Origin: Salinispira pacifica
Lineage (GTDB): Bacteria; Spirochaetota; Spirochaetia; DSM-27196; Salinispiraceae
Direction of reading: 5' to 3'
DNA length: 64,000 nucleotides
Assembly (NCBI RefSeq): GCF_000507245.1
Contig: NC_023035.1
Location: forward strand, 3,515,570 to 3,579,569
Positions 9,489 to 19,523 of the stretch are shown here, piece by piece; position 1 is the first letter of the stretch; each line of letters opens with the position of its first letter. The translations under genes and the position numbers were made by a program. The notes under the pieces are model-generated. The model did no database searches, had not been told where the DNA came from, and saw only the letters and a program-made list of their open reading frames with translations.

Positions 9489-10757
9489 ATGAGCACCGAA
9501 CATAACGCGGAACTTGACAGCCTGCTGAGCGATTTCAATAACGAACTGCAGGAAGAACAGGAAGTCTTCGATACAGAAAACAAGAAAGTGATGAAGCTGG
9601 CCAGGGAATTTAAAGATCCCGGCGAGTCGATCATCAAGCTGGTCTCCAGCCGCTGGTATGTTGAGGCGGATGCGAACCTTCTGGATCTTGCGGATGACCT
9701 GAGTGTTGAGCAGGATGTTCAGGCAGTGGGTGTGACAGATGAGAAAGGAAAAGTCACCGGTCTTATCAACCGCAGAGATCTTTTCGACCTTCTCAGCCGT
9801 CCTTTCGGACGTGATGTAATGCGCCGGGAACAGGTGGATCGTGTTACGGCAAATGAAGAGGCAATTTACTACGACACGAATATTTTTTCCGTATCGGAAC
9901 GGCTGAGTCAGTTCGACCATCGGGGTGAAGTGCACTACTTCCCGCTGAAAACCGGCTCAGGAGAGTTCGCCGGCGTATTTTCCTCCCAGGATCTACTTAT
10001 TTATCTCTCAGATATGACTCAGCAGGATATTTCTCTGGCCCGGGCAATCCAGAACCGTGTTGTGAAAGAATTTTCCTATCTGAAAGAGGCGGATTTTGAG
10101 ATGGCGGCCTCCTCCACCATGGCCAAGGGCGTGGGAGGAGATTTTTATACTTCCAAGAACTTTGCGCCCAACAGATGGCTTTTTTCCCTGTGCGATGTCT
10201 CGGGAAAGGGAGTTTCAGCAGCACTCATTACTTCTGCCCTATGGGGAACCATTAAAGCCTTCGATAACCGACGGGGAATCGCATCTCTGGTGCGCACCCT
10301 CAATGACTTTTTTATTACCACATTTGAGCTGGAAAAATATGTTACAGGCGTGTTCTTCGACCTGAATCTTGAAAACGGAAGCATCAATATAGCAGACATG
10401 GGGCATGGACTTGCCTTTATCCTGCGAGAAGGAAAGCTGCTGAAGATCAAAAGCCACGATAAAAACTATCCTGTGGGAGTCATGGAGACCATATCCCCCG
10501 AAGTCTTTCATTACAGCCTGAAACCCGGCGACTTACTCATTCTGATTACCGACGGTATTATTGAGCAGGAAAATGCCAGGGGAGAGGCATTCGGGCTGAA
10601 GCGTCTGAAGGATTTTCTCACATCTCATCAGCAGGAAAACCTGAAAACTGTCCGTGTACGACTCCTGGAAGAGTTTCACGCCTTCAGAAAGCAGACGGCA
10701 CTCCACGACGACGTCACATTTTTCATGCTGCGCTACAAAGGCAAAAACCCGGGATGA
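9489..10757 (+). CDS. CBS-SpoIIE serine phosphatase
   Basis: A 422-residue cytoplasmic phosphatase. After a short coiled N-terminus, residues about 40-170 form a pair of CBS domains, which usually bind adenine nucleotides. Residues about 195-420 are a SpoIIE phosphatase with the full motif set: GVGGDFY, CDVSGKGVSAA, ITDGIIE and LHDDVTF. It closes the partner-switching cluster, so the STAS protein has two phosphatases available: one membrane-bound with GAF, one CBS-controlled. The first is presumably driven by an envelope signal and this one by energy state, which is inference. Ribosome site GAAGGAA. Confidence 0.87.
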   Translation: MSTEHNAELDSLLSDFNNELQEEQEVFDTENKKVMKLAREFKDPGESIIKLVSSRWYVEADANLLDLADDLSVEQDVQAVGVTDEKGKVTGLINRRDLFDLLSRPFGRDVMRREQVDRVTANEEAIYYDTNIFSVSERLSQFDHRGEVHYFPLKTGSGEFAGVFSSQDLLIYLSDMTQQDISLARAIQNRVVKEFSYLKEADFEMAASSTMAKGVGGDFYTSKNFAPNRWLFSLCDVSGKGVSAALITSALWGTIKAFDNRRGIASLVRTLNDFFITTFELEKYVTGVFFDLNLENGSINIADMGHGLAFILREGKLLKIKSHDKNYPVGVMETISPEVFHYSLKPGDLLILITDGIIEQENARGEAFGLKRLKDFLTSHQQENLKTVRVRLLEEFHAFRKQTALHDDVTFFMLRYKGKNPG

Positions 10758-10786
10758 GCTGCCGATTCAGCTCATCACCCGGGTTT
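10745..10786. terminator. Bidirectional terminator hairpin
   Basis: AAACCCGGG-ATGAGCTG pairs with CAGCTCAT-C-ACCCGGGTTT around a six-base loop. The stem includes the stop codon of the plus-strand phosphatase. On the minus strand it is followed by five T, so it should also end the convergent coiled-coil gene; the plus-strand T tract is weak. Confidence 0.6.
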
Positions 10787-10829
10787 CATATTGTCGTTGG
10801 CGGAAAAGCAGCTTGTCGCTGGCCGAAAA

Positions 10830-12518
10830 TCAGTCTTCTGTACTGAGCACCTGAAGGTTACGGAATTCTCCGGCATTCAGTGTTCTCAGTGCCATATCAA
10901 CTCCCGATTCAATACCGAACCAGGTTTTATACCGGAGCTTTTCCTCACCGTTCACCGCCACGGTAATGTATTCGTCATCGGGCTGATACAGCAGTTCAAT
11001 GTTCAGCCATTCGCCCAGGGATTCGGGAATGGCAGCTGACAGAACCCGGGCCATATTAATATCGTCACTTGAGCGGTACAGCTCCATGTAGGTCTGATCG
11101 TTTCCGTATGTGTCCCGATCCCGGGTGAACCAGAGCAGAAGGCTCTCACCGTATCCATAGCCCCGTTTCTCAACTCCCGAGGCGAATATGTGCACGCCGA
11201 ATCCCACCCATCCGGCTTGCCGGGAACGTGCATCGAAGCTGTATAGGGTGGGTCTGCTGTCCTGGGCAAGGGGAAGTTCCAATTTCGCGAAGAACTCCCC
11301 GGGGTCTGTCTGCCGAATGGCCGACCCGCTTTGCTCCCAACTGCCGATCTGGGTTGAGGCGATGGAAAAACCTTCCTGAACATCCCTGGTCAGCCGGGGA
11401 CGCATCACTTCGATCACGCCCTTTTCAAGGAGCTCACGGCGGATATCCTGCTCCAGCTCATTCCGCTCACCCGCAAGCCGGGAATTTTCCACCTTCAGAT
11501 CCCGAATTTCATCTTCCAGGGTTTCAATGCGCTGTGTGTACTCCCGCACATCCTGACCTGCCAGCCGTTCAGAACGGTCTTCCCCGGCACTCTCTTCCGG
11601 AACCGATTCCCGGAGAGCGGAAATTTCTGTTTCCAGGCCGGAAATATGATCTTCAAGGGAATCAATTTTCTGGAGAAGGGTACCAATGCGCTGGATCAGT
11701 TCCTGGTTGATTTCCTCCACGTTTGAGTCTGTTCCGCCGGATTCAGCGGCAGCGTTATCTTCCGGATCCGATTCATCAGCCGCAGATTCCGCAGTCTCCC
11801 GGGCACTCTCCTCAGCTGCTGCTTCAGAAGCTGTAAGCCGGGCCTGCAAATTATCCACTTCACCCAGTAGATCCGACTTTTCTTTTTTCAGCTGTTCCAG
11901 CTGTTCCTGAATTTCCGCATTTTTCGTTCTCAGCTGTTCCAGGCTGCCGTTCATGCTCCCCACCTGGGCGAGAAGCCGGGTGTTTCGTTCTGTCAGTTCC
12001 GCAAGCTGTTCCTGCTGTCTATCCAGTGTTTCAGGGTCGCTGAGACCGGCATCCAGGGTAATCCGGGAAAGGGAGGAGCCCACCAGCTTTCCGGCCTGCA
12101 GTCCGCCGCTGAGGCGCAGTGCATCATCCCTCAATTCCAGGCGTGTACTGTATGGTTTTCCGTTTATCAGTATTCCGTCGATAACCAGGGCTGAATCCTC
12201 CACCGTAACCCGGGCAAAATCCAGCACCACGTTATCCGGCAGTACCGGCTCCCCCTGCTGGGCTATCAGCTCGGTCACTACCCAGTTCCCATTCTGTTCT
12301 TTGAAGAGTACCGAATAGGGCTCTCCCTCAATGCGTACCGAGCGAATCAGAAATGCAGATGGCCCGGCTATGCTCAATCGTGCTTCGGAGAAATCTATAG
12401 TCTCAAAATCTATGGTATCTAATTGAACAGTGGATGGCTCATCACTTGTGTCCTGTGCTCCCAGTGAAATCACCGGGATTAATAAACAGGTAACAGCCAT
12501 CCGCCAGACAAATTTCAT
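10830..12518 (-). CDS. Exported coiled-coil protein with LamG-like C-terminus
   Basis: A 562-residue protein not recognised as a named family. It opens with a signal peptide (MKFVWRMAVTCLLIPVISLGAQ). Residues about 30-150 are beta-rich. Residues about 165-225 and 265-360 are strongly coiled-coil, separated by a low-complexity Ala/Glu/Ser/Asp segment. The last 190 residues, rich in W, Y and F strands, resemble a jelly-roll/LamG-type domain. It stands alone between two plus-strand operons. A periplasmic structural or carbohydrate-binding role is inference. Confidence 0.7.
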   Translation of the reverse strand: MKFVWRMAVTCLLIPVISLGAQDTSDEPSTVQLDTIDFETIDFSEARLSIAGPSAFLIRSVRIEGEPYSVLFKEQNGNWVVTELIAQQGEPVLPDNVVLDFARVTVEDSALVIDGILINGKPYSTRLELRDDALRLSGGLQAGKLVGSSLSRITLDAGLSDPETLDRQQEQLAELTERNTRLLAQVGSMNGSLEQLRTKNAEIQEQLEQLKKEKSDLLGEVDNLQARLTASEAAAEESARETAESAADESDPEDNAAAESGGTDSNVEEINQELIQRIGTLLQKIDSLEDHISGLETEISALRESVPEESAGEDRSERLAGQDVREYTQRIETLEDEIRDLKVENSRLAGERNELEQDIRRELLEKGVIEVMRPRLTRDVQEGFSIASTQIGSWEQSGSAIRQTDPGEFFAKLELPLAQDSRPTLYSFDARSRQAGWVGFGVHIFASGVEKRGYGYGESLLLWFTRDRDTYGNDQTYMELYRSSDDINMARVLSAAIPESLGEWLNIELLYQPDDEYITVAVNGEEKLRYKTWFGIESGVDMALRTLNAGEFRNLQVLSTED

Positions 12519-12622
12519 ATGCTCCCCCCGAGACCCGTCACCTCATCTATCTCCGGAGTCTCTCTCTTAGGATTTTCGGCATCTGAAAAAGCTTCTTTAG
12601 CAAGTATGTAATGGAGAGCATT

Positions 12623-13462
12623 ATGGACTATAGTTACACTATGATACCGGCTGATGCCCCTCTGGAAGAACTTGCATCAACTCTCGCCAAACTCCCGGCG
12701 GATGCTCACTCAGAAGGAAATTTCAGTGTTCAATGGGCGTTTTCACAAGGGAAGTTTCAATACACCCCGGTATTTTCCGATACGGCAGAGCTGATCCGGG
12801 ATTTGCTGGGTGATATTGCAGATCTTGGCTACCGGAGTTTCACCGTGCAGATTTCCAGCAGCGCCGAACAGGAAGACAGCACCGCTGGACGGGAAAACAG
12901 CACCGCCGGACAGGAAAAACCGGGCGATCATCAGCTTCCCAGAGTCCGCTACCAGGTTCAATGCAGCCGCCGGACATTATATGCGTCGGGGGATCTGGAC
13001 AGCGTATTGCGACAGCTTATGGAAAACCGGGAGGAAAAGCTGTCTCCCCGGTATGATGTATCACAATACACCCTGCATCTTCGCTGCAGCGTATTATGTA
13101 CGGAAATCGAATATTCGGCCCGGGAGGACGGTGTGCCGGTGGACCTGGATGAGCTGAAGAAAAAAATCCAGGACGGTGATATGTACCGAACGATGATTCA
13201 GTTGTTCAAGGATAAAACACCCCAGCGGATCATTGAGTGGAAAAAGGCCTTTCAAAAGGGGGATGTTCAGGAAGCCCACCGTATCATCCACAGCTTAAAA
13301 GGAAGTGCAATGAATATCAGCGCACTGCGTCTTTCCCAGCTTGCCCGAAGGCTGGAAATTGCCTTAAAAATCCATCATACTGACGATGCAGAGAAACTGC
13401 TTGATCTGGTAGAAAAAGAATTGCAGCGGGTCATGGATTATCTAGAACGCAACACTCCCTGA
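12623..13462 (+). CDS. HPt-domain phosphotransfer protein
   Basis: The C-terminal 90 residues are a histidine phosphotransfer domain with the H-S-L-K-G motif (His about 223). The N-terminal 170 residues match nothing I know and include two tandem copies of an (N/D)-S-T-A-G-(R/Q)-E segment. I start at the second ATG (12623) because the first, at 12611, has no ribosome site and GGAGAG lies five bases before the second. The next gene, nine bases downstream, is a single-domain receiver, its natural phosphotransfer partner. No histidine kinase is adjacent, so the pair probably serves a distant hybrid kinase. Confidence 0.82.
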   Translation: MDYSYTMIPADAPLEELASTLAKLPADAHSEGNFSVQWAFSQGKFQYTPVFSDTAELIRDLLGDIADLGYRSFTVQISSSAEQEDSTAGRENSTAGQEKPGDHQLPRVRYQVQCSRRTLYASGDLDSVLRQLMENREEKLSPRYDVSQYTLHLRCSVLCTEIEYSAREDGVPVDLDELKKKIQDGDMYRTMIQLFKDKTPQRIIEWKKAFQKGDVQEAHRIIHSLKGSAMNISALRLSQLARRLEIALKIHHTDDAEKLLDLVEKELQRVMDYLERNTP

Positions 13463-13471
13463 GGATCCTGT

Positions 13472-13825
13472 ATGGCATCGATACTATATGCGGAAGATGA
13501 ATTCACAAACCGGAAGCTCATAGAAATTCAGCTGCAGCGGGCCAATTTGAATTGTGACCTTGCGTGCAACGGGGAAGAAGCCTGGGAGATGTTTCAGAAC
13601 GGAGATTACAAACTCATTATTCTGGACCGGTACATGCCGAAAATGAACGGTGATGAACTGGCGCGGAAAATCAAGCAGGTTCGTCCTGATATCCCCCTGA
13701 TTGCCATAACCAGTGATGACAGCGATGTAAAACAACTTCGGGAAGCAGGTTTTTCCGAGATTTTTATTAAGCCTCTCCATGGACGTGAGTATATTACACT
13801 CATCAGGCAGTACCTGGAAGATTAA
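13472..13825 (+). CDS. Single-domain response regulator
   Basis: A 117-residue CheY-like receiver with no output domain. The acidic pair is at E8-D9, the phospho-acceptor is Asp52 (ILDRYMP), and the switch residues are Thr80 and Lys100. It follows the HPt gene at nine bases with a GAGGAT ribosome site, so the two form a His-Asp relay pair. Confidence 0.88.
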   Translation: MASILYAEDEFTNRKLIEIQLQRANLNCDLACNGEEAWEMFQNGDYKLIILDRYMPKMNGDELARKIKQVRPDIPLIAITSDDSDVKQLREAGFSEIFIKPLHGREYITLIRQYLED

Positions 13826-13854
13826 AAAACCAAGACAATAACGCGGAGTTATCA

Positions 13855-15507
13855 TTGCATACGAAAACATTACAGCGCATATTTCAGCATTCAAAGGGCC
13901 TGCTGGCCAGCCCCCTTATGTTTCTTCTGTTGTTTACCGCATTCCTTCTTAGTTCAGGAGTGCAAGCATTTGGAGACGAATCCACAGAGGATGAAGACCA
14001 GACCTCAAGCTTTATCATGAGTCTTCTCCCTTCAAATATTGAATTCAACCCATTGTACACCTACTCTTCCCTGGAAGCGCAGGTGTACAGCGCATTATTC
14101 GAGGGGCTGGTATCATACGACCCCTTTTCCCTTGAGCCCATTCCCGGCGTCGCCCGGCGATGGGAAATTCTGGAAGAAGGTACACTGTACCGCTTCCATC
14201 TCAGACAAGGGGCCAGATACTGGAATGGTGATACGGTTCGGGCCGAGGATTTTCGTGACACATGGCTGAAACTGCTGGACCCGGAAACCGATGCTCCCTT
14301 TGCCTTTCTGTTGGATCCAGTGGTCAACGCCCGGGAATACCGCAGAGGTAGACTGGAAGAAGGTGAAAAACCCGCGATCCGGGTTGTGGACAGTCGGACG
14401 CTGGAAGTGGAGCTGCACAGTCCTGCACAGCATTTTCTCTCCATATTGGCCCACCAGAGCCTGGTCCCCGTACACCCCGACGCATTGGAGGTCCGGGACT
14501 GGTCAGGTTTTGATTCTCCCCCGGGGAACGGTCCGTACTATATTGTTGAACAGGATGAATCACATATCCGCATGAAACGAAATGAGCTGTATTGGGATAG
14601 AAGAAACTCCCATTACGATGAAATTATTATTGAGTTCAACGAAAATCATACGGCAACCACCAGAAGATTCAACTCCGGCGAAATCCACTGGATCTACAGC
14701 GGGTTTGATCTCAGCGAGCTCAATCTTGCCAATTCCCTGCAGATAACCCCCCAGTTCTCAACCAGCTATTATTTCATTAATTCACGAAAACCGCCCTTCG
14801 ATGATCCGCGCATCAGGGAAGCCCTGCTGAAGCTGCTTCCCCTGGAACAGATTCGCAGCGATGAGGTGCATTTTGTTCCAGCCACCACTCTTGTACCCCA
14901 AATTCCCGGATATCCGGATGTGGAAGGTATAGAACAAACGGATGCCCAGAGAGCCCAAACCTTGCTTGAGGAAGCAGGATATCCCTCGGGAGACGGCCTG
15001 CCCGATCTCAACATCGTTCTCACTCCCGGCAGCGAGAGCCGAAGGGTTTCAGAACTGATGAAAACCGCCTGGGAGGAACAGCTTGATGTACAGGTACGGG
15101 TTGAATTTATCGATTTTGCACGCTATCAGCGGGAACTGAAAGACAGCGGTTTCACCGTGGGGTCATTATCCTGGATAGGCGATTATGCTGATCCCATGAG
15201 TTTTCTGCAGATGTGGGACAGTGACAGCAGCATCAATGACGCCGGCTACAGCGATGATACATACGATCGTCTTCTTACAGAAAGCAATTCCCTCACCGGT
15301 CTCTCCAGATATGAAAAACTTGCCGAAGCCGAACAGCATTTGCTGGACAGCTCAATTCTCCTTCCGGTGAATCACAGTCCTGCCATCCATCTGGTAAACC
15401 TTGATGCGGTGGGCGGATGGTATCCCAATCCTCTGGATATCCATCCGTTTAAGTATCTGTACGAAATCAAACTTACCCCGCCCTCCAACATCGCAGGGAA
15501 TCAATAA
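13855..15507 (+). CDS. Oligopeptide ABC transporter substrate-binding protein
   Basis: A 550-residue solute-binding protein of the OppA/DppA family (SBP family 5). A signal peptide (about residues 15-40, ending GVQAFG) precedes the family signature around residues 60-110 (NPLYTYSSLEAQVYSALFEG). The start is TTG with GGAG seven bases upstream. No permease or ATPase genes are adjacent, so it must work with an Opp system elsewhere. Confidence 0.88.
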   Translation: MHTKTLQRIFQHSKGLLASPLMFLLLFTAFLLSSGVQAFGDESTEDEDQTSSFIMSLLPSNIEFNPLYTYSSLEAQVYSALFEGLVSYDPFSLEPIPGVARRWEILEEGTLYRFHLRQGARYWNGDTVRAEDFRDTWLKLLDPETDAPFAFLLDPVVNAREYRRGRLEEGEKPAIRVVDSRTLEVELHSPAQHFLSILAHQSLVPVHPDALEVRDWSGFDSPPGNGPYYIVEQDESHIRMKRNELYWDRRNSHYDEIIIEFNENHTATTRRFNSGEIHWIYSGFDLSELNLANSLQITPQFSTSYYFINSRKPPFDDPRIREALLKLLPLEQIRSDEVHFVPATTLVPQIPGYPDVEGIEQTDAQRAQTLLEEAGYPSGDGLPDLNIVLTPGSESRRVSELMKTAWEEQLDVQVRVEFIDFARYQRELKDSGFTVGSLSWIGDYADPMSFLQMWDSDSSINDAGYSDDTYDRLLTESNSLTGLSRYEKLAEAEQHLLDSSILLPVNHSPAIHLVNLDAVGGWYPNPLDIHPFKYLYEIKLTPPSNIAGNQ

Positions 15508-15561
15508 GCCCCGTTGACGGGGCATCCCGCTCCCGTGCCCCGGAGGGCTGTTTTCCGGGGC
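15508..15561 (+). terminator. Two GC-rich hairpins after the peptide-binding gene
   Basis: GCCCCGT-TG-ACGGGGC immediately follows the stop, and GCCCCGG/CCGGGGC follows at 15537-15561. Neither has a T tract, so intrinsic termination is doubtful; they may stabilise the 3' end. Confidence 0.35.
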
Positions 15562-15595
15562 GCTGTTCCCCTGGAGCCCCTTTCCCCGGCCTCCT

Positions 15596-15624
15596 TTGAC
15601 CAAGACGCTGTTTTTTTGTATATT
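15596..15624 (+). promoter_or_regulatory. Sigma-70-type promoter of the CarD gene
   Basis: TTGACC, a 17-base spacer and TATATT, about 45 bases before the start codon. CarD genes are usually housekeeping, which fits a strong vegetative promoter. Confidence 0.7.
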
Positions 15625-15668
15625 GTAGAACTATATATCTAAAACCGTTTCTCAGGAGTTTCAGAAGC

Positions 15669-16259
15669 ATGTCCACCACCTTTAAGGTAGATCAGCAGGT
15701 AGTATACCCGACACACGGAGTAGGTCAAATCACCGAAATTAAAGAACGCATGTTCAAAGGTGAACCCACACCGTATTACACCATTTATATTGAAGTCAGC
15801 GATATGACCATCATGATTCCCGTCAACAAGGCAGAAGAGCGCGGAATCAGAGCCATTGTTCCTAAATCCGAGGCGGAAAAAGCGCTGAAGCTCATCGAAG
15901 GGGAGTATGAAGTCGCCCCTGCTGACTGGAAAATGCGCTACGAAATGAACCGTCAGCTGCTTCTGAAAGGAAGCGTTACCGACATTGCGCAGGTGGTACA
16001 GACCCTGTACCATCGATCCAAAATCAAGGAACTCCCCATCCTGGAGCGGAAACTCTACGACTCGGCAATCAAATTGCTGGTAGACGAGCTCAGCATCTCC
16101 CTGAAAAAAGACCGAACACACATTGAGGAAATGATCTTTGAACGTCTGGAAACAGAACCGGAAACCCCGGAGGTTGAAGAGGAAGCACCCAAGACTGTAG
16201 AAGATGATTTTGATGCAGGTGTGGATGAAGATGATATCGAGGTGAACGAGGAAGGCTGA
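15669..16259 (+). CDS. CarD/CdnL-family transcription regulator
   Basis: A 196-residue protein with the N-terminal RNA-polymerase-interacting domain of CarD (VDQQVVYPTHGVGQI, about residues 7-21) and the helical DNA-binding C-terminal domain (about 75-160). It ends in an acidic tail of some 35 residues. The family binds the RNA polymerase beta subunit and stabilises open complexes, notably at rRNA promoters. It has its own promoter and terminator. Confidence 0.92.
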   Translation: MSTTFKVDQQVVYPTHGVGQITEIKERMFKGEPTPYYTIYIEVSDMTIMIPVNKAEERGIRAIVPKSEAEKALKLIEGEYEVAPADWKMRYEMNRQLLLKGSVTDIAQVVQTLYHRSKIKELPILERKLYDSAIKLLVDELSISLKKDRTHIEEMIFERLETEPETPEVEEEAPKTVEDDFDAGVDEDDIEVNEEG

Positions 16260-16316
16260 TTTCCATTTCACCCATATTCTGAAGCGTACCGAAAAGAACC
16301 CAATAAACCACTGTGA

Positions 16317-16349
16317 AAACCGCCGCTGTAAGGATACAGGGCGGTTTTT
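16317..16349 (+). terminator. Rho-independent terminator of the CarD gene
   Basis: AAAACCGCC-GCTGTA pairs with TACAG-GGCGGTTTTT around AGGA; the T tract follows directly. Confidence 0.85.
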
Positions 16350-16384
16350 GAATAATATCTGTATGCCTGGACTTTCAGTCCGGT

Positions 16385-17080
16385 TTATTCTTCGGCAATC
16401 AGAAGAGTTTTGGCTTCAAGCTTGAGATGCAGATCCTCGTCCACAAAACGCTCGTGGTCTTTCACCAGAGTCAACTCGATATGATCATCCTTGTTCTGGA
16501 GATCAATAAGCACATTTACTTCTTCTATATATGATGACAGTACCGAGGGAACTCCCCGTTCATCCACGTCTCCATCAACATCGGCGGTCATCCAGATCGC
16601 AATTTTGTGATCAGCTGCAAACTTGCGCAGCGCTTTTAAAGTTTCCGGTTTCCCTTTGGAAAAATCGTAGCCGTCAACAACCACAACTTCAGCGGTGAAA
16701 TTTCCGTCGGAGATCATTGCGCTCAGGCTCTTGAGAACCTGACTCACATCGGCACCTTCCTGGCTGAAGTTCATAATCACACGATTTTTTATCAGACCGT
16801 CGTGAATTTCCTGAACCCCTTCCAGGCTTCGTTTTTCTGCGATTTCCTTGAAAATCAGCTCATACCAGTCGATTATATGGTCTGTTTTACTGGAAAACGA
16901 GAGATGGATAACATGCTTTTCCTGAAACAGCTTATCGGTTGCAATATGCACCAGACATGCCGTTTTACCCACACCCCGATCGGAGGCGATAATTCCGATA
17001 TTTCCTTCACCCACTCCGCCGTGGATCGATTTTTCCAGGATCCGCAACGGACTTCGTTTAATTAGTTCTGTTTTCACCAT
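16385..17080 (-). CDS. P-loop ATPase, RecA/KaiC-like
   Basis: A 231-residue ATPase. The Walker A motif is SDRGVGKTA (about residues 30-38) and a Walker B-like VVVVDGYDF lies near residue 132. The overall order resembles the single-domain RecA/DnaB/KaiC group, but I cannot name a family. I start at ATG 17080 (MVKTEL) because GAGGGAG lies about ten bases upstream; the GTG at 17143 adds a basic stretch with no support. It lies downstream of EF-G on the same strand. Confidence 0.7.
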   Translation of the reverse strand: MVKTELIKRSPLRILEKSIHGGVGEGNIGIIASDRGVGKTACLVHIATDKLFQEKHVIHLSFSSKTDHIIDWYELIFKEIAEKRSLEGVQEIHDGLIKNRVIMNFSQEGADVSQVLKSLSAMISDGNFTAEVVVVDGYDFSKGKPETLKALRKFAADHKIAIWMTADVDGDVDERGVPSVLSSYIEEVNVLIDLQNKDDHIELTLVKDHERFVDEDLHLKLEAKTLLIAEE

Positions 17081-17173
17081 TGGCTTCAATCTCCCTCTTC
17101 GGCTGGGGACCCGGGCAGAATGAGCCCGGATCCGGGGGTACACTCTCTACAATAAAGTGTACCACAATTCAGC

Positions 17174-19261
17174 TTAGTTCTGTTCAGCTTTTCTCTTTTC
17201 TTCGTACTCTTTCTTCAGCTCGTCAGCTACGCTGTTGGGAACACGTCCGTACTTGAGAAATTCCATTGAGAACTCCGCCTTACCCTGGGTAGAAGACCGG
17301 AGAGTGGTGGAATACCCGAACATTTCGCTCAGCGGCACTTCAGCTTCAACACTGGTGAATGCTCCATCTTCATTGGAGGCTACGATAACACCACGTCGCT
17401 GGTTGATGGTTCCGAAGATATTTCCCTGAAACTCGGTGGGACCTTCTACAACGACTTTCATGATTGGTTCCAGAATGATCGGCTTACATTTGTTGTAGGT
17501 TTCCCGGAATGCTCCCAGAGCAGCTGCCTGGAACGCATTGTCTGAAGAGTCAACGGGGTGAGTTGATCCGTCATTGATGGTTACCCGTACACCCACGATG
17601 GGGAATCCTACCTGAGTACCCTTTTCAAGACCCTTCTTGAAACCTTTTTCACAGGACGGAATGTATTCCTGGGGAATCACACCACCCTTGATCTTGTTTA
17701 CAAACTCGAAGTCGCCCTCTTCCAGAGGCTCGATAAACCCGGCAACCCGGCCGAACTGTCCGGAACCACCGGTCTGCTTCTTATGGGTATAGTTGAAATC
17801 AGCTGATGTGGAGATCGCTTCCCGATATGAAACCTGGGGCATACCGGTTTTCACTTCGGCTTTATATTCACGTTTCATCCGTTCAACGTATACGTCAAGG
17901 TGAAGCTCTCCCATGCCCTGAATAATGGTCTGATTGGATTCAGGATCCACATAGGAACGGAACGTGGGGTCTTCTTTGGTGAAACGGTTCATAGCCTTGG
18001 CCATTTTATCCGCGGCACTCTTATCAACCGGCTCTACAGAGAGAGAGATAACCGGTTCGGGAACATACATGGATGTCATTGAATAGTTGATGCTGTTGTC
18101 ACAGAAGGTATCGCCGGAAGCACAGTCCACACCGAAAAGGGCTGCAATTTCACCCGCCCATGCTTCTTCAATATCTTCCATATGATTGGAATGCATCTTG
18201 ATCAGACGACCTACCTTGAACTTCTTTTTGGTCCGGATATTGTAAAGGTCTGTACCTTTCTTAACAGATCCCTGATAGACACGGATGTAGGTCAGCTGAC
18301 CGTACTGACCGTCTTCAAGCTTAAACGCCAGGGCAACGGTTTTTTCTTCAGGATCAGATACGAGGGATACTTCTTCTTCGTTATTATTCAAGTCAAGAGC
18401 TTTGTTCTCAATATCAAGAGGGCTGGGCAGATAAGCGGTAACCGCATTGAGAAGGGGCTGTACACCTTTGTTTTTGTACGCGGATCCCATGAACACCGGA
18501 GTCATTTCCATGCTCAGTGTACCTGCACGAACCGCCCGGTGAAGCATATCGCTGCTTACCTCGCCTTCAAGAAAGGCTTCTGCCAGTTCATCATCAAACA
18601 GTGAAGCAGCATCAATCAGTTCTTCCCGGCGCTGCTCGGCTTCCGCCTGCAGATCTTCAGGGATATCTTCGATGCGCAGTTTTTCACCGGCATCACCGTC
18701 GAAATAGATGGCTTTCATTTCGATCAGATCAACCACACCAACATGCTTGTCTTCAAGACCAATGGGGATCTGCATGAGAACTGCATTATGGTCAAGCTTA
18801 TCAATCAGCTGATCCTTCACCTTGTAGGGATTGGAACCGGTCCGGTCCAGCTTGTTGATGAAAGCAATCCGGGGAACATTGTAGCGCTTCATCTGACGGT
18901 CAACGGTAATTGACTGGGACTGAACGCCTTCTACACCGGAGAGCACCAGAATGGCACCGTCAAGAACCCGGAGTGAACGCTCCACCTCAATGGTAAAGTC
19001 AACGTGTCCCGGGGTATCAATAATATTGATGGGCGTATCTTTCCATGTTACATGGGTCGCCGCTGATGCAATGGTAATACCACGTTCTTTTTCAAGCTCC
19101 ATGGAGTCCATGGTCGCACCGACACCGTCCTTTCCCCGGACTTCGTGGATTGCATGAATCCGGTCACAATAGAAAAGAATTCGTTCGGTAAGTGTGGTCT
19201 TTCCTGAGTCAATATGGGCGCTAATACCGATATTGCGCATTTTTTTAATAGCATCACTCAT
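17174..19261 (-). CDS. fusA: Elongation factor G
   Basis: A 695-residue translocation GTPase. The G motifs are [14 protein letters not shown] and NKLD; the switch I region reads [20 protein letters not shown], the form seen in the EF-G1 of spirochaetes, planctomycetes and delta-proteobacteria (spd type). Domains II-V follow in normal order, with the domain IV loop near [13 protein letters not shown]. The start is ATG 19261 (MSDAIKK), with GAGAGGT ten bases upstream; a further upstream start would add 18 unconserved residues. If it is spd-EFG1, a second EF-G for ribosome recycling should exist elsewhere. Confidence 0.95.
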   Translation of the reverse strand: MSDAIKKMRNIGISAHIDSGKTTLTERILFYCDRIHAIHEVRGKDGVGATMDSMELEKERGITIASAATHVTWKDTPINIIDTPGHVDFTIEVERSLRVLDGAILVLSGVEGVQSQSITVDRQMKRYNVPRIAFINKLDRTGSNPYKVKDQLIDKLDHNAVLMQIPIGLEDKHVGVVDLIEMKAIYFDGDAGEKLRIEDIPEDLQAEAEQRREELIDAASLFDDELAEAFLEGEVSSDMLHRAVRAGTLSMEMTPVFMGSAYKNKGVQPLLNAVTAYLPSPLDIENKALDLNNNEEEVSLVSDPEEKTVALAFKLEDGQYGQLTYIRVYQGSVKKGTDLYNIRTKKKFKVGRLIKMHSNHMEDIEEAWAGEIAALFGVDCASGDTFCDNSINYSMTSMYVPEPVISLSVEPVDKSAADKMAKAMNRFTKEDPTFRSYVDPESNQTIIQGMGELHLDVYVERMKREYKAEVKTGMPQVSYREAISTSADFNYTHKKQTGGSGQFGRVAGFIEPLEEGDFEFVNKIKGGVIPQEYIPSCEKGFKKGLEKGTQVGFPIVGVRVTINDGSTHPVDSSDNAFQAAALGAFRETYNKCKPIILEPIMKVVVEGPTEFQGNIFGTINQRRGVIVASNEDGAFTSVEAEVPLSEMFGYSTTLRSSTQGKAEFSMEFLKYGRVPNSVADELKKEYEEKRKAEQN

Positions 19262-19523
19262 TTGTACATTTACCTCTCTGATCCCTTGAATATCATCACA
19301 ATAGACTTCACACATTTTGAGCCGTTCGGTCAGGATGATGCGTGGTCAGTATCTCAGTTGATGATTAGAAGGATGTTAAAGTGACAGGATTATGATCAAT
19401 CCTGACTATTGAGGGCCCATCTTATAGATTCCATCCGGTTTTGGCAAGTGATAGCCTCCCCTCTATCCTTTTGCCCCAGGCGGAATTACTGAATTCCTTC
19501 ACAATTCCGCATATAATATTCCC

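Noticed and set aside
17136-17162. A terminator after EF-G (GGTACACT/AGTGTACC)
   Set aside because: The stem is clear but there is no T tract on the minus strand, and the next gene follows on the same strand.
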